DNA of 64,000 nucleotides from Candidatus Gastranaerophilales bacterium (lineage in GTDB: Bacteria > Cyanobacteriota > Vampirovibrionia > Gastranaerophilales > Gastranaerophilaceae), in contig CALVEH010000009.1 of the NCBI GenBank assembly GCA_944326545.1, forward strand, positions 1 to 64,000, read 5' to 3'. Of this stretch, positions 17,772 to 26,016 are shown one piece after another; within the stretch, counting starts at the first letter, position 1, and every line of letters starts with the position of its first letter. A program made the position numbers and the translations under genes. Below the pieces are notes generated by a model. The model saw only the letters and a list, made by a program, of their open reading frames with translations, was not told the DNA's origin and did not search any database.

Positions 17772-19385
17772 TTATATCGACTTGAGGTCTACTGCAAAGT
17801 AAGATACGAATTTTTTGAGGAATGTTTCTCTTGATACCTTTATTTCTTTATCTTTTCTAGGTTCGATTAAAACTACAGATTCATTTGTGATTTGTTTTAT
17901 TGCATAAGCGTGTGAATTTAAAAGCCCCATTTTGTTGTCTTTTTCACTAAACTCTGTCCTTATGTCTTTTGGGGGAGTTCCTGCTGTTATTAAGATGTCA
18001 CTATTTTCCATATCTTTTTGCAGCTTATCTAAAGTTTCGTTAGTTATTGTGATTGTCATAGACCCAAACATAACGTTTGTTTCTCCTTGTGTGCCAAGTA
18101 AGGCTTCGATTACTTCGGAACCTAAACCACCATCTATCGCTCTTTGTAGTTCTTCTGTTCGATATTTTTCATATCCAAGAAGAAATGCTGTAAAATCAGG
18201 GTCGCCTGTTCCCAGTCTGCCCATTGCTTTTTCGATTTCTTCTTTTGTAAATGAATATTCTTTTTGCACACCATGAAACATTATTGTGGAAGTACCGCTA
18301 GTTTCATCATATTTGATTGAATTTGCAAGAACTTGCCTTCCTGTTTCTGTTTCAAGGAGACTTTTAATAGTGCTTGCTATATAACAAGTACCTGCCAGTC
18401 CCTGTTTAAATGATGTGTCTATTTTGCCATTTAAAAGCTTTTCTTTAAAAGGTAAGTTAGCTGTTGAGTTTTCGTTTTTTTCGTAACGAGTTATTTCTCC
18501 ATTTGCACCATATTGTGTGCGAATGAATTCTTCACCTTTTTGGTCATATATTATTCGTTCTTCAAGAGATCGTCCTGTTCTGTCATATATTTCTTTTACT
18601 CGCAGGTTGCCTTTTGCATCATATCTTTCTCTGTGTACGCTGTTGTTGTTGACTGTGTATTCTTTTGCGTCGATTGTTTTTCCGTCAAAAGAATATTCGG
18701 TTTGTTCTATTGGAAATATTGCATAAGAGTCTGCGTATATTCCTGAAGAAAATAATGTTCCGTCTTCTCGAAAAGTTGAGCTTTGGTATCTTTTTTCTCC
18801 TTCAATTATTTGCGGAGTTGTTTTTTGTTCTATTGAACCATCTTTTCTGTAAACGGTTGTTTCTTCAGGTTCTCCGTTTAAAAGTGTCATAACTGTTGTG
18901 TAGCCATTTTCGTATATTGTTTTTGAGGTCGCTGTATCAGAACCGTTTTCGTAATAAGAAATCATAGTTGTTTCCCCTGTTGAAGGGCTGATTTCTTTTA
19001 TTTCTTTGACTCCAAAAGGACTATTTTCGTAGTATGTTGCTTGTGCTGTTATTTTTCCGTCAGAATCTTTTTCTGTAGAGCTTTGCACAATATTTGTTCC
19101 CGGTTTTATAAATTCTGTTTTTGTGTAGCCGTAGCTGTATTTAATTTCTCTTTGAATGAGAGCATTGTCTCTGCTTCTGTAGGTTAAAATCGTTTCGTTT
19201 CCGTTTTCATCTTTTGAAATTTTTGTATAGGTTTCTTTTGAATCTTGTTGAGGGGTTTGTTTTTCTACTTCAAGACCTTCTTCTTTGTTAAATTCTGCAG
19301 AGAACATTTGAGGGCTGTTTATTTGGCTCTCTTGTGTCTGGTTTGTTTTTATAATTGTGGAACTATCAATTTTTTTTATTTCCAT
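17772..19385 (-). CDS. Calpain-like cysteine peptidase with N-terminal repeats
   Basis: A 537-residue protein without signal peptide. Residues 1-50 look disordered (Gln/Ser/Glu). Residues about 50-310 are many short beta-rich units with YENG, YRKDG and YDRTG turns, like YD/MORN-type repeats. The C-terminal part has QGLAGTCYIAS (Gln328, Cys334), which matches the calpain oxyanion Gln and nucleophile motif, and SHAYAI (His492). The usual NPWG after the His is replaced here by IEPR (508-510), so the third catalytic residue is changed. It could act on host or own proteins, but that is inference. The promoter at 19407-19435 gives a leader of about 15 nt without a clear Shine-Dalgarno. Confidence 0.7.
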   Translation of the reverse strand: MEIKKIDSSTIIKTNQTQESQINSPQMFSAEFNKEEGLEVEKQTPQQDSKETYTKISKDENGNETILTYRSRDNALIQREIKYSYGYTKTEFIKPGTNIVQSSTEKDSDGKITAQATYYENSPFGVKEIKEISPSTGETTMISYYENGSDTATSKTIYENGYTTVMTLLNGEPEETTVYRKDGSIEQKTTPQIIEGEKRYQSSTFREDGTLFSSGIYADSYAIFPIEQTEYSFDGKTIDAKEYTVNNNSVHRERYDAKGNLRVKEIYDRTGRSLEERIIYDQKGEEFIRTQYGANGEITRYEKNENSTANLPFKEKLLNGKIDTSFKQGLAGTCYIASTIKSLLETETGRQVLANSIKYDETSGTSTIMFHGVQKEYSFTKEEIEKAMGRLGTGDPDFTAFLLGYEKYRTEELQRAIDGGLGSEVIEALLGTQGETNVMFGSMTITITNETLDKLQKDMENSDILITAGTPPKDIRTEFSEKDNKMGLLNSHAYAIKQITNESVVLIEPRKDKEIKVSRETFLKKFVSYFAVDLKSI

Positions 19386-19406
19386 ATTGCTAGTATCGGC
19401 ATTTTT

Positions 19407-19435
19407 TCTATAAGTTTTATATAATTGGTTGGCAA
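19407..19435 (-). promoter_or_regulatory. Promoter of the calpain-like gene
   Basis: On the minus strand TTGCCA (19435-19430) and TATAGA (19412-19407) are 17 nt apart. The gene begins at 19385. Confidence 0.5.
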
Positions 19436-19459
19436 TTGTAACAAATATTAATAAGAATT

Positions 19460-19496
19460 ACGCCAGTAGGGTTATTTTTAGAGAATTTTCTGGCGT
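19460..19496 (+). repeat. Inverted repeat upstream of the secD leader
   Basis: ACGCCAG (19460-19466) pairs perfectly with CTGGCGT (19490-19496) over a 23-nt AT-rich loop. It lies between the divergent calpain-like gene and secD, before the structured repeat. It could be a protein-binding site or a hairpin in the leader. Confidence 0.4.
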
Positions 19497-19539
19497 TAAA
19501 GTTTGTTTTTTTGCTACAATGATAAAGTTAATTAGAGTA

Positions 19540-19662
19540 TGTCCGAGAAAAATTCGTGATAAGGAGCAAAGCGACGTGAACGAATTTTTGGAGTGTCACC
19601 TTGAAAAGGTGAGCAGTGGCGGCTCGAAGGTTCGAGGCGACAACTGCGACACTAGATTAAAT
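19540..19662 (+). repeat. Dispersed structured repeat, copy A (basic 123-nt form)
   Basis: The simplest of three copies. Hairpin 1: AAAAATTCGT pairs with ACGAATTTTT. Then an outer stem GTGTC/GACAC encloses hairpin 2 (CACCTT/AAGGTG) and hairpin 3 (GCAGT/ACTGC, capped by CTCGAA-GG-TTCGAG), which gives a three-way junction. It ends in CTAGATTAAAT. It lies 51 bp upstream of secD, and one reading frame through it is open (CPRKIRDKE...CDTRLN), the same frame as in copy C. No tRNA, riboswitch or insertion sequence I know matches it. Confidence 0.85.
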
Positions 19663-19713
19663 TCGACTATAATAATTTATAATCAATAAATTAGGGGTAT
19701 AGAGAGGCTAAAA

Positions 19714-21024
19714 ATGAAAAACAAAAAATTATTGATGTTTTGGATGATTATAGCACTGGCTATAGCTGCTATTGTTGTAATTGTCAAAATGCCTACAAAA
19801 CTTGGTTTGGACCTTGTAGGCGGTTCAAGAATTGTGCTTGAAGCACAAACAACAGACACTATTGCAAAGATTACACCTGACATGATGAGCAGTTTGCAAT
19901 TTGCTATCGAAAACAGGGTAAACGCTCTTGGTGTAGCAGAAACAGTTGTTCAACAAACAGGTGAAAAACGTTTGTTGGTAGAAATTCCTAACATATCTGA
20001 TCCTGCAAAAGCTAAAGAATTTTTAGGCGAAACTGCAGAGTTGGAATTTAAAAAACCTTTGGATAATCAATATGGAGCTACAGGCTGGCTTCCGACAGGT
20101 TTGACAGGTAAAGATGTAAGAAAAGCTCTTATTTCTACAAACCCTGGCGGACAATGGGTTGTTGCTCTAGAATTTAACGATAAAGGTACCAAAAAATTCG
20201 GTGAGTTAACTCAACAATTGGTTGGTAAACCTATGGCTATTTTCTTTAACGGCGAGTTGCAATCAGCTCCTGTTATACAAGAACCTATTTTGGGCGGACA
20301 TGCTCAGATTTCAGGCGGTGACTCAGGTTTTGCTTATGAAGAAGCAAAGAAAATGGTTGACTTGCTTAATGCCGGTGCATTGCCTGTTCCAGCTAAAATT
20401 ATTGAAGAAAGCTTGGTTGGTCCTACACTTGGTGCTGACAGTATTTCTAAAAGTAAAACAGCAGGTATTATTGGTATAGGGCTTGTAATGATTTTCATGC
20501 TTTTATACTATCGTTTGCCGGGTTTTATTGCAGACATTGCTTTGATTATTTATTCATTACTTGTATTTGCCGTATTTAAGATTGTTCCTGTAACATTGAC
20601 ATTGGCAGGTATTGCAGGTTTCATTTTGAGTATTGGTATGGCTGTTGATGCTAACATTCTTATTTTTGAAAGAACTAAAGAAGAATTAAAAGCAGGCAGA
20701 ACGTTGTTTACTGCAATTAATGCAGGCTTTGACAGAGCATTTACAAGTATTTTTGACTCTAATATGACAACAATTATTACTTGTGTGATTTTGTATTTCT
20801 TAGGTACAAGCATTGTTAAAGGTTTTGCTTTAACATTGATTATCGGTGTTGTTATAAGTATGTTTACAGCAATTACTGTTACTAAAAACTTTATGCATTT
20901 GTTATTTGGTGCAGGACAGCTTAAACATCCGGGCTGGTTTGGCATAAAACAATCTGAAATCGGAAAAGCTTATGAAGCAAAAGAAACTAAGAAAGAAAAA
21001 GCTAAATTCGGTATATTAGACTAA
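19714..21024 (+). CDS. secD: Protein translocase subunit SecD
   Basis: A 436-residue inner-membrane protein that works with SecF and SecYEG to pull exported proteins across, driven by the proton gradient. Transmembrane helix 1 at about 6-24 is followed by GLDLVGGSRIVLEA, a short periplasmic domain, and five helices with LYYRLPGFIADIAL, the GFILSIGMAVDANILIFERTKEEL motif and NMTTIITCVILYFLGT. The chain is shorter than the proteobacterial protein because the periplasmic domain is reduced. Leader: structured repeat copy A, then two TATAAT boxes (19668, 19679) and a GAGAGG site. secF follows after an unusual 195-nt gap. Confidence 0.95.
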   Translation: MKNKKLLMFWMIIALAIAAIVVIVKMPTKLGLDLVGGSRIVLEAQTTDTIAKITPDMMSSLQFAIENRVNALGVAETVVQQTGEKRLLVEIPNISDPAKAKEFLGETAELEFKKPLDNQYGATGWLPTGLTGKDVRKALISTNPGGQWVVALEFNDKGTKKFGELTQQLVGKPMAIFFNGELQSAPVIQEPILGGHAQISGGDSGFAYEEAKKMVDLLNAGALPVPAKIIEESLVGPTLGADSISKSKTAGIIGIGLVMIFMLLYYRLPGFIADIALIIYSLLVFAVFKIVPVTLTLAGIAGFILSIGMAVDANILIFERTKEELKAGRTLFTAINAGFDRAFTSIFDSNMTTIITCVILYFLGTSIVKGFALTLIIGVVISMFTAITVTKNFMHLLFGAGQLKHPGWFGIKQSEIGKAYEAKETKKEKAKFGILD

Positions 21025-21219
21025 CGGATTTTGTCTGATGGGCTTCGCTTTTGTAAGCTTATACGGAGAGAGACACTAAGTCCTCCTTTTTACCGAATCG
21101 ACCAATTGGACTTGTTGTCGGTGCCAGAAATAGTAACCAAAGATGTGCTTGTATAATGCACCGGTTCAATAAGTAGCAGGAGTCAGTTGACTATATGAAT
21201 AATCTAAGGAGAAATTATA
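21025..21219 (+). other. Structured 195-nt spacer between secD and secF
   Basis: No gene. Several complementary segments are present: AAGTCC (21078-21083) with GGACTT (21108-21113); ACCGA (21092-21096) with TCGGT (21118-21122), which cross each other as in a pseudoknot; GGTGC (21120-21124) or GTGC (21145-21148) with GCACC (21158-21162); and AACC/GGTT around the latter. AGTCA-GT-TGACT lies near the end. An AAGGAG follows, 8 nt before secF. I cannot match it to a known riboswitch class. Confidence 0.45.
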
Positions 21220-22236
21220 ATGAGTGAAACAGTTTTACATCAACATAAATGGATTGATGTCGTAAAATACAGATGGGTCTGGTTTGGCTTGTCTTTACTT
21301 TTGATATTACCTGGTGTCTTTGCGATGGGATATTTGATTTTGAATTCTCCACAACATATGCCAGTTAAAGTGGGTATTGATTTTACCGGTGGTACTATTA
21401 CTCAGTATTCTGTAAAGAATGATGTAGCTAATAGTGAAGTTGAAGCTTTAAGAAATAAACTCACAAAAGCAGGAATTGAAAATCCTGTTATTCAGGTTTT
21501 GAAATCAAATAATACTATTTCAAAAGCAGAAAATGTTGAACCTTCAACTGTAATTTCTGTAAAAACAGCTTTCAAAAGTAATGATGTTACATCTGAACAA
21601 AAGATTTCAGAAGTTGTTAAGGCTGATTATCCTGAGGCAGAGTTGGTTCAGGTTAGTTCAATAGGACCTTCTTTGGGTAAAGAATTGTTTATCAATTCTA
21701 TGTATGCATTAGCACTTGCCTTTTTAGGTATTGTTGTGTACTTGTCATTCAGATTTCAGGTTGATTACGCTGTTATTGCGTTGATTTCTTTAGCGCACGA
21801 TGCATTGTTTGTATTAGGTTTCTTTGCAATTTTAGGTATTTTCTTTGATGTACACATCGATGCATTGTTTATCACTGCAGTACTTACCGTAATCGGGTTT
21901 TCTAACCACGATACAATCGTTGTATTTGACAGAATCAGAGAAAACTTAAGATTCCTTGCTAAAAAGGCATCTTTCCCTGAAATTGTTAATGCCAGTGTAA
22001 ACCAAACTTTGGCAAGAAGTATCAACACTTCTTTAACAACATTGATTACATTATTGGCATTGTACCTTTTTGGTGGCGAAACAACAAAAGACTTTGTGTT
22101 AGCTATGATTGTCGGTATTGCAATCGGTACTTATTCAAGTATTTTCTTTGCTTCAACATTGCTTGATTGGTGGAGAGAAAGAAAAGAATCTCAAAAAGGT
22201 TCAGCATCAAGACAAAGTGAAGCTTTAAAGGTATAG
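21220..22236 (+). CDS. secF: Protein translocase subunit SecF
   Basis: A 338-residue inner-membrane partner of SecD. N-terminal helix (about 20-40), the block VGIDFTGGTITQYSV, then a periplasmic domain and five helices with SLGKELFINSMYALALAFLGIVVYLSFRF, AVLTVIGFSNHDTIVVFDRIREN and NTSLTTLITLLALYLFGGE. All are standard for SecF. An AAGGAG precedes the ATG by 8 nt. The next gene, a small regulator, begins 3 nt after the stop, so the two are co-transcribed. Confidence 0.95.
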   Translation: MSETVLHQHKWIDVVKYRWVWFGLSLLLILPGVFAMGYLILNSPQHMPVKVGIDFTGGTITQYSVKNDVANSEVEALRNKLTKAGIENPVIQVLKSNNTISKAENVEPSTVISVKTAFKSNDVTSEQKISEVVKADYPEAELVQVSSIGPSLGKELFINSMYALALAFLGIVVYLSFRFQVDYAVIALISLAHDALFVLGFFAILGIFFDVHIDALFITAVLTVIGFSNHDTIVVFDRIRENLRFLAKKASFPEIVNASVNQTLARSINTSLTTLITLLALYLFGGETTKDFVLAMIVGIAIGTYSSIFFASTLLDWWRERKESQKGSASRQSEALKV

Positions 22237-22239
22237 TTA

Positions 22240-22665
22240 ATGACTGAACAAACAGAAAAAGCATTGGCACAATTTGTGTCAGAAACAAGAGAAAAATTAG
22301 GTTTATCACAGACAGGGCTGGCTAAAAAGTCGGCTCTGCCTTTGAAAACCATTGAAGATATTGAATCAGGTCAGGAGCTGTTTTTGGCTTCTACGATAAG
22401 ACAAAAGTTAGCAAGAGGCTTAAAGCTTAACCCTGCTGATATAAAACAGCATGAAAAGCACCCTAATTTATCTTTGCTTCCTGATAACGAGGTTACTCTT
22501 TTTATTAAAAATCAAATTTTGGCAAATGATATTGAAAATTTAGAGTGTCCTGTTTGCGGGTCTAAGCTTATAACAAGAATTGCTAAAATGTATGATCTTG
22601 AAGATAATTTGGTTCTTGTTCCAAAGGCAAGATGTACAATGTGTCCTTTTCAAATAAAAGGTTAA
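22240..22665 (+). CDS. XRE-type HTH protein with C-terminal zinc ribbon
   Basis: A 141-residue protein. Residues about 8-66 form a helix-turn-helix (REKLGLSQTGLAKKSALPLKTIEDIESGQ), and the C-terminus has CPVCG near residue 106 and CTMC near 133, four Cys spaced as in a zinc ribbon. This arrangement suggests a DNA-binding regulator that also holds zinc. It starts 3 nt after secF, an odd partner for the translocase. No target can be assigned. Confidence 0.8.
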   Translation: MTEQTEKALAQFVSETREKLGLSQTGLAKKSALPLKTIEDIESGQELFLASTIRQKLARGLKLNPADIKQHEKHPNLSLLPDNEVTLFIKNQILANDIENLECPVCGSKLITRIAKMYDLEDNLVLVPKARCTMCPFQIKG

Positions 22666-22675
22666 TATACGAGAG

Positions 22676-22701
22676 ACGGCGGCTTTTCTTAAAGCCGCCG
22701 T
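22676..22701. terminator. GC-rich hairpin between convergent genes
   Basis: ACGGCGGCTTT (22676-22686) pairs perfectly with AAAGCCGCCGT (22691-22701) over a 4-nt loop. It ends both the secF/XRE transcript and the flagellin transcript, but no T-run follows on either strand, so it may stabilise 3' ends rather than terminate intrinsically. Confidence 0.55.
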
Positions 22702-22729
22702 TAAGAGAGACATTGAGTTTTTTAATTTA

Positions 22730-23668
22730 TTAAGCGTTTTGTAATAAAGATATTGCGATTGATGGCAATTGGTTAGCTTGTGATAACATAGTTGTTGATG
22801 TTTGTTGAAGGATTTGGTATTTAACCATGTTTGCACTTTCTTCAGCCATATCACAGTCTAAAATTTGTGATTTTGAACGTTCGTAGTTTTCGTTCATTGT
22901 TGTTAAGTTTTGTGCTGCAGATTCAAGTCTGTTTTGATAAGCACCTAATTGAGATCTGTTTTGAGAAATTGTATCAATTGCTGCATCCAACTTATCGATG
23001 TAAGCTCTGATAGCCTCGTTTGTCCAGTTGTCGCCGTTTACTTTCGGTGGGTTTGCAGGGTTATAACCTGAGCCTGGGTCCATATAATCTGGATCAAGCG
23101 GGCCGTCGTTTGCTTCGTCCATTGAGACTATATCAAGTGAAATACCTAATGCAGTACACAATAAATTTGTCATAGCAGATGTGATGTCAATTGTGTTGTT
23201 TGCTGCATCTGAGCCTGCGCCAGCTTGCAAGATAACTTCTGGGTTAGAGCCGTTTGTTAATTGCATTCCGTTAAATACTGTTGTGTTTGCGATTGCGTCA
23301 ATATTTTCTAGTCTTTCTTTGATTTCATTCATCAAAGTTTGTTTTTGATCAGGTGAGTAAATACCGTTTGCAGCTTGCAAACATAATTCTCTGATTCTTT
23401 GTAAGTCTTCTGTTACCCCTGTCATACCACCTTCTGTGATATACATCATGTTCAAGCCGTCTTGAATATTTGACATTGCTCTTTTGTTTGCTCTGATTCT
23501 TGATTCTAAGCCTTCTGCTACGCAAAGACCTGCTGCGTCATCACCTGATTGGTTAATTCTTAGACCTGTTGATAGTCTATAAAGTGATTTTTGTAAACTG
23601 TTTGTTGATTTGTTTAAACTGTTTTGCGCAACTAAAGAGTTTACGTTTGTGTTAATAAATAAAGCCAT
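22730..23668 (-). CDS. Flagellin
   Basis: A 312-residue flagellar filament subunit. The N-terminal D0/D1 helices are clear (INTNVNSLVAQNSLNKS, RLSTGLRINQSGDDAAG), and the C-terminal D1/D0 helices contain NRSQLGAYQNRLES and MLSQANQLPSIAISLLQNA. The variable middle is short (about 140-215) and Pro/Asp-rich. Residues about 90-97 (QRIRELCL) match the region that in other flagellins contacts TLR5. Unusual: four Cys (49, 96, 171, 272), though flagellins are usually Cys-free. No other flagellar gene lies in the window. A sigma-28-like promoter stands upstream. Confidence 0.95.
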   Translation of the reverse strand: MALFINTNVNSLVAQNSLNKSTNSLQKSLYRLSTGLRINQSGDDAAGLCVAEGLESRIRANKRAMSNIQDGLNMMYITEGGMTGVTEDLQRIRELCLQAANGIYSPDQKQTLMNEIKERLENIDAIANTTVFNGMQLTNGSNPEVILQAGAGSDAANNTIDITSAMTNLLCTALGISLDIVSMDEANDGPLDPDYMDPGSGYNPANPPKVNGDNWTNEAIRAYIDKLDAAIDTISQNRSQLGAYQNRLESAAQNLTTMNENYERSKSQILDCDMAEESANMVKYQILQQTSTTMLSQANQLPSIAISLLQNA

Positions 23669-23722
23669 TTTGTTCTCTCTTTCTCTCGGTTTCTCTCTTT
23701 GTTACTTTTATGAACATGTCAT

Positions 23723-23750
23723 ATATCGAAAGAAACCAAATTATACTTTA
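23723..23750 (-). promoter_or_regulatory. Sigma-28-like flagellar promoter of flagellin
   Basis: On the minus strand TAAA (23750-23747) is followed after 16 nt by TTCGATAT (23730-23723), which resembles the FliA consensus TAAA-N15-GCCGATAA. The -35 region lies in the palindrome ATTATACT-TT-AGTATAAT. Confidence 0.5.
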
Positions 23751-23794
23751 GTATAATATTTTGCAAAAAATGGAGCTAGAAATCTCTGAAAGGC

Positions 23795-23823
23795 TTGTTA
23801 TAAAAAGATTTTACTGCTATTAT
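23795..23823 (+). promoter_or_regulatory. Promoter upstream of rsmE
   Basis: TTGTTA (23795-23800) and TATTAT (23818-23823) are 17 nt apart. The start site, near 23830, falls about 2 nt before ATG 23832 of a short overlapping frame and about 48 nt before rsmE. Confidence 0.5.
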
Positions 23824-23831
23824 ACTTTGGT

Positions 23832-23915
23832 ATGACAAATCGTACGTTTGATGTAGAAAAAGTACAGAAAGCCTTGTATGCCGCAATTTTTTATTTCAAC
23901 AAAAGATGTAAATGA
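23832..23915 (+). CDS. Possible 27-residue upstream open reading frame overlapping rsmE
   Basis: ATG 23832 follows the predicted transcription start by about 2 nt and opens a 27-codon frame (MTNRTFDVEKVQKALYAAIF...), which ends at TGA 23913-23915, beyond the rsmE start and in another frame. rsmE itself has no Shine-Dalgarno, so translation of the short frame could help or block ribosomes there. The peptide has no known relatives that I recognise and may be chance. Confidence 0.25.
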   Translation: MTNRTFDVEKVQKALYAAIFYFNKRCK

Positions 23916-24621
23916 AGATATAATAACAGTTTCAGACAAAGAAAATTTTCGCCATATAGCAAAGGTCTTGAGAGCAAAAGTGGGGGAAACCCTTTTGTTT
24001 GTTGACGAAAATCAAACTCAGTACAAAGCTGAGATAAAAAACATAAGTTCAAGCACAATTACAACTAAAGTTGTAGAAATTGCAAAATCTAATCATAAAC
24101 TTAATACAGAGCTTTATCTTGCTCAAAGTGTTTTAAAAACTGATGCTCAAAATCTTGTTGTACAAAAAGCTACAGAACTTGGTATTAAAGGGATAATACC
24201 TTATGTTAGTGATAACTCTGTTATAAAAAGCAGTGTAGCAGACGCTAAAATTGATAAATGGCAAAAAATAGCTAATGAAGCTGTTAAACAGTGTGAACGT
24301 GTTGATTTTTTAAAGATTAGCGAGCGTTCAACACTAAAAAAGATTATAGAAGATAAAAGTTATGACATAAAGATTGCGTGTGTTGAAAGATGTCAGCAAT
24401 TGACTTTGAAATCTTGTCTTAAAAATATAGATATGTCGCAAAATCCAAAAATTATTGTTATAATTGGTCCTGAAGGTGGATTTAGTGCAGCAGAATTAGA
24501 ACTTTTAAATAATTCTGATGATGTTTATAAGGTTAGTTTAGGCAACCTTATACTAAGAGCAGAAACTGCTGTAATTTCGGCCTTGTCAAATGTTATATAT
24601 GAACTTGAGCAAGATGATTAA
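23878..24621 (+). CDS. rsmE: 16S rRNA (uracil(1498)-N(3))-methyltransferase
   Basis: A 247-residue SPOUT methyltransferase that modifies U1498 of 16S rRNA. N-terminal PUA-like domain (1-70) with HIAKVLRAKVGETLLF; knotted catalytic domain with QKATELGIKGIIPY, the S-adenosylmethionine loop IGPEGGFSAAELELL and SLGNLILRAETAVISAL. Typical length. MPQFFIS is the usual start of the family, although no Shine-Dalgarno is seen. The end overlaps the next gene by 8 bp. Confidence 0.95.
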   Translation: MPQFFISTKDVNEDIITVSDKENFRHIAKVLRAKVGETLLFVDENQTQYKAEIKNISSSTITTKVVEIAKSNHKLNTELYLAQSVLKTDAQNLVVQKATELGIKGIIPYVSDNSVIKSSVADAKIDKWQKIANEAVKQCERVDFLKISERSTLKKIIEDKSYDIKIACVERCQQLTLKSCLKNIDMSQNPKIIVIIGPEGGFSAAELELLNNSDDVYKVSLGNLILRAETAVISALSNVIYELEQDD

Positions 24622-26011
24622 TACGTTAACGGATAATTATATAATTAAGACGATAGCTCCTTTTTTTCAAAAAGAAGATTGTAAAGCTTATATAGTTGGT
24701 GGCTTTTTGAGAGATTGTCTTACAAACAAACACAGCTGTGATGTTGATATTGTTGTAGAAAATTCTTGCGCAAAAGTTATTGCTCAAAAATTGGCGGATT
24801 GTATAAACGGGTATTTTGTAGAGCTTGATGATCTGAATAAAATATACAGAGTAGTTTTTGTAGATAAAAAAAATTATGTTGATGTTGCTCAATGTGTTGG
24901 ACAAAACATTGAACAAGACTTAAAAAGACGTGATTTTACAATGAATGCTCTTGCATACGATTTAAAAAATAATGTTGTTATTGATGTTACAAACGGTGTT
25001 GATGATATAAATAACAACGTTATAAGAGAGATTTCAGAGTTTAATATAGTTGATGACCCTATAAGAATATTGAGGGCTTTTCGTTTTCAAAGTGAGTTTG
25101 GGTTTGAATTTTCTGACGAATTAAAAAGAATTTTAAAAGAACATAATTTGCGTATTTTAAAGACTGCTAAAGAAAGAATTAATACGGAATTACTTAAACT
25201 TTTTGGTGGAAAATATGTTGTAGAAGTTTTAAAATCAATGGATTCTTATGGAATATTAGAGCTTATTTTACCGATAGTGTCTGATATAAAAAAGATTCCT
25301 CCAAATTCTCATCATCACTTAAATTTGTTTGAACACTCGTTAGAAACGGTGAAACAAGTTCAACTTTACTATGACAATGCTTGTGAAGAAGTGAAAGAAC
25401 ATTTTGATGAAGAACTTTTTGCCGGATATAAAAGAATTGCATATTTGAAGCTCGGTGCGTTTTTGCATGATGTTGGAAAACCTTCAACTTGGCAGATTGA
25501 ATCTGATACAGGTAGGCATCGTTTTATTATGCACGACAGTGTTGGGGCCAAAGTTATTGTACCGTATTTGAAAGATTTAAAATTCTCTAAAAAACAGATT
25601 GCTTATATTCAAAAAATAATAAAAAACCATATTTATCCGGCAGGTGTAGTTACTTCTGATGAAGCTTCAGAAAAAGCCTATATGCGCTTTTTTAGAAAGA
25701 TGGAAAATGAAGTCATAGATTTAATTGCCGTAGCTTATGGCGATAGAATGTCTGCTCTTGGCCCTGATATAACTGATGAGGTTGTTGAAAAAAATATAAA
25801 AGGTTTAGAAAAGCTTTTACATTTATATTTAGAGCAAAAGAACAAACTTGAACCGCTTCCAAAACTTCTTGACGGTAATGATATTATGCAGATTCTCGGC
25901 ATAGGTCAGTCAAGAAAACTAGGAGAAATAATCCAAAAATTAAAAGAAGCTCAATTATCATCAGAAGTTACGACAAAAGATGATGCAATAGAATTTATAA
26001 AAAAACTGTAA
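24614..26011 (+). CDS. CCA-adding enzyme / tRNA nucleotidyltransferase with HD domain
   Basis: A 465-residue enzyme of the class II nucleotidyltransferase family, which builds or repairs the CCA end of tRNA. N-terminal head: YIVGGFLRDCL, DVDIVVENS with the metal-binding DxD, RRDFTMNALAYD, and DDPIRILRAFRFQSEF. The C-terminal part is an HD phosphohydrolase domain (HLNLFEHSLETV, FLHDVGKPSTW). Start ATG 24614 overlaps the rsmE stop; an in-frame ATG at 24590 is possible but lies within rsmE. It could instead be a poly(A) polymerase, but the motif set is that of a CCA enzyme with HD domain. Confidence 0.92.
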   Translation: MINTLTDNYIIKTIAPFFQKEDCKAYIVGGFLRDCLTNKHSCDVDIVVENSCAKVIAQKLADCINGYFVELDDLNKIYRVVFVDKKNYVDVAQCVGQNIEQDLKRRDFTMNALAYDLKNNVVIDVTNGVDDINNNVIREISEFNIVDDPIRILRAFRFQSEFGFEFSDELKRILKEHNLRILKTAKERINTELLKLFGGKYVVEVLKSMDSYGILELILPIVSDIKKIPPNSHHHLNLFEHSLETVKQVQLYYDNACEEVKEHFDEELFAGYKRIAYLKLGAFLHDVGKPSTWQIESDTGRHRFIMHDSVGAKVIVPYLKDLKFSKKQIAYIQKIIKNHIYPAGVVTSDEASEKAYMRFFRKMENEVIDLIAVAYGDRMSALGPDITDEVVEKNIKGLEKLLHLYLEQKNKLEPLPKLLDGNDIMQILGIGQSRKLGEIIQKLKEAQLSSEVTTKDDAIEFIKKL

Positions 26012-26016
26012 ACTTG

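Noticed and set aside
19429-19689. 86-residue gene before secD
   Set aside because: It arises because the repeat copy A is open in one frame; the upstream part has no coding character and no ribosome-binding site.
21025-21219. Known riboswitch (TPP, cobalamin, cyclic di-GMP, SAM) between secD and secF
   Set aside because: No conserved core of those classes could be recognised, so it is left as an unassigned structured spacer.
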